IMG/VR virus record: IMGVR_UViG_3300014501_000882
Location: 1-33,368 of that record
Length of the DNA stretch: 33,368 bases
Origin: a virus
Reading direction: 5' to 3' (one strand)
Part shown: positions 32,925 to 33,368 of the stretch, one piece after another
Position numbering within the stretch: position 1 is the first letter of the stretch
Layout of the letters: each line of letters starts with the position of its first letter
Translations under genes and position numbers: made by a program
The notes under the pieces: generated by a model
Told to the model about the DNA's origin: nothing
What the model saw: the letters and a program-made list of their open reading frames with translations, nothing else
Database searches by the model: none

Positions 32925-33056
32925 ATGAAGTCTGATTTCAAAAGTCGCTGCCTGTTAGCGTGCCAGCGCGTGCCAACGGGGCGGGAGTTGCTCGCTCCTT
33001 CGCATCCCGCCATCGCGGAAAAGGAGTTTCCGCACCGCTGCCGAGCCACCAGATGA
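32925..33056 (+). CDS. 43-aa ORF overlapping the primase start
   Basis: Starts MKSDFKSRCLLACQRVPTGR, then ELLAPSHPAIAEKEF, and ends in a basic tail. GAGGA lies eight bases before the ATG and the stop overlaps the primase ATG as ATGA. Signals are good, family unknown. It may serve as a translational leader for the primase, which lacks a nearby Shine-Dalgarno. Confidence 0.45.
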   Translation: MKSDFKSRCLLACQRVPTGRELLAPSHPAIAEKEFPHRCRATR

Positions 33057-33368
33057 CGCCGCTCGATTTCCTCACTCTCCTATGGCAGCTTAAGCCGGAA
33101 GAGCTTTACGTCCTGTTGTGGACGCTCCCCGACAAGCAGTCTCACTGGTACCGGGACATCGCCGCCGCCGCAGAGTTCGTCTCGGATGCGCGCGACCTGG
33201 ACGTGTACGTTGGCGTTGGGCTGTCCAGAGTGGATTACGGTCCGGCGCGGCGCTGCGCGTCGGGAGAGATCGCGGGCATCAGCGGGCTTTGGGCTGATTT
33301 TGATCTCCGGTCGGACGCGCACAATAAAAAGGCGCTCCCAGCTACGATTCCCGACGCGCTCTCCGTCA
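33053..33368 (+). CDS. primase-polymerase (PrimPol-type) N-terminus, cut by window end
   Basis: 105 codons visible, open to the edge. It reads ELYVLLWTLPDKQSHWYRDI, DLDVYVGVGLSRVDYGP and GEIAGISGLWADFDLRSDAH. The block L-W-A-D-F-D provides the two catalytic aspartates of the archaeo-eukaryotic primase fold seen in plasmid and phage primase-polymerases, which are commonly fused to a helicase downstream. It would start DNA replication of the element. The start ATG overlaps the stop of the 43-aa gene. Only the N-terminal part of the primase fold can be judged. Confidence 0.75.
   Translation, partial: MTPLDFLTLLWQLKPEELYVLLWTLPDKQSHWYRDIAAAAEFVSDARDLDVYVGVGLSRVDYGPARRCASGEIAGISGLWADFDLRSDAHNKKALPATIPDALSV

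Noticed and set aside
1-33368. CRISPR array, rRNA genes or complete tRNA genes
   Set aside because: No spaced identical repeats of CRISPR type and no rRNA were seen; the only tRNA sequence is a 3' half.

Overview
The window is about 33 kb of roughly 60% GC DNA from a bacterium. It holds two adjoining mobile-element regions and almost no ordinary host genes. No gene fixes the taxon. Gene style, GUG starts and the character of the accessory proteins suggest a soil bacterium, possibly Acidobacteriota, but this is a weak inference.

Region 1 (1-18.7 kb) is a siphovirus-type prophage head and tail module, transcribed mostly leftward. In transcription order, right to left: a small unknown gene (18250-18624), a ParB-domain DNA methyltransferase behind a striking 12-bp inverted/direct repeat (17901-17990), a frameshifted small ORF, a rightward DUF3489 gene, a Nu1-like small terminase, a GpA-type large terminase, a gpW-like protein, a small protein, a lambda-type portal, a prohead protease-major capsid fusion, a DUF2190 decoration protein, head-tail joining genes, a 52-aa protein, a tail tube protein, a probable tail assembly chaperone with a possible frameshift partner, a morphogenesis-like protein and a tape measure protein. 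The tape measure 3' end looks altered near the window edge. Two cargo insertions sit inside: a rightward pair (membrane protein plus SUMF1/FGE-fold protein) with its own promoter, and a small membrane protein.

Region 2 (18.7-19.56 kb) has no intact gene. It carries a 50-nt 3' half of tRNA-Phe(GAA), an attachment-site core, flanked on both sides by paired decamers TTGGACTCCA spaced 11 bp apart. The layout resembles integrase arm sites around a crossover core, either an attP or a junction of two elements.

Region 3 (19.56-29.3 kb) is a compact leftward defence operon: a HTH protein, a 33-aa ORF, a DUF499 ATPase, DUF3780, a DUF1156 adenine methyltransferase and a PLD-SNF2 helicase. Three successive junctions are GTGA stop/start overlaps, implying coupled translation. 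The DUF499/DUF3780/DUF1156/helicase set is a known anti-phage-associated gene set, related in composition to DISARM-like systems. The 33-aa gene is the least described part.

Region 4 (29.5-33.37 kb) runs rightward. It holds a 724-aa modular protein of unknown function ending in a HTH, a five-copy 10-bp repeat array, an excisionase-like protein, a protein with an IS110-type HhH region, a 43-aa ORF and the start of a primase-polymerase cut by the window end. This looks like the control and replication end of the element carrying the defence operon. No integrase gene is visible.
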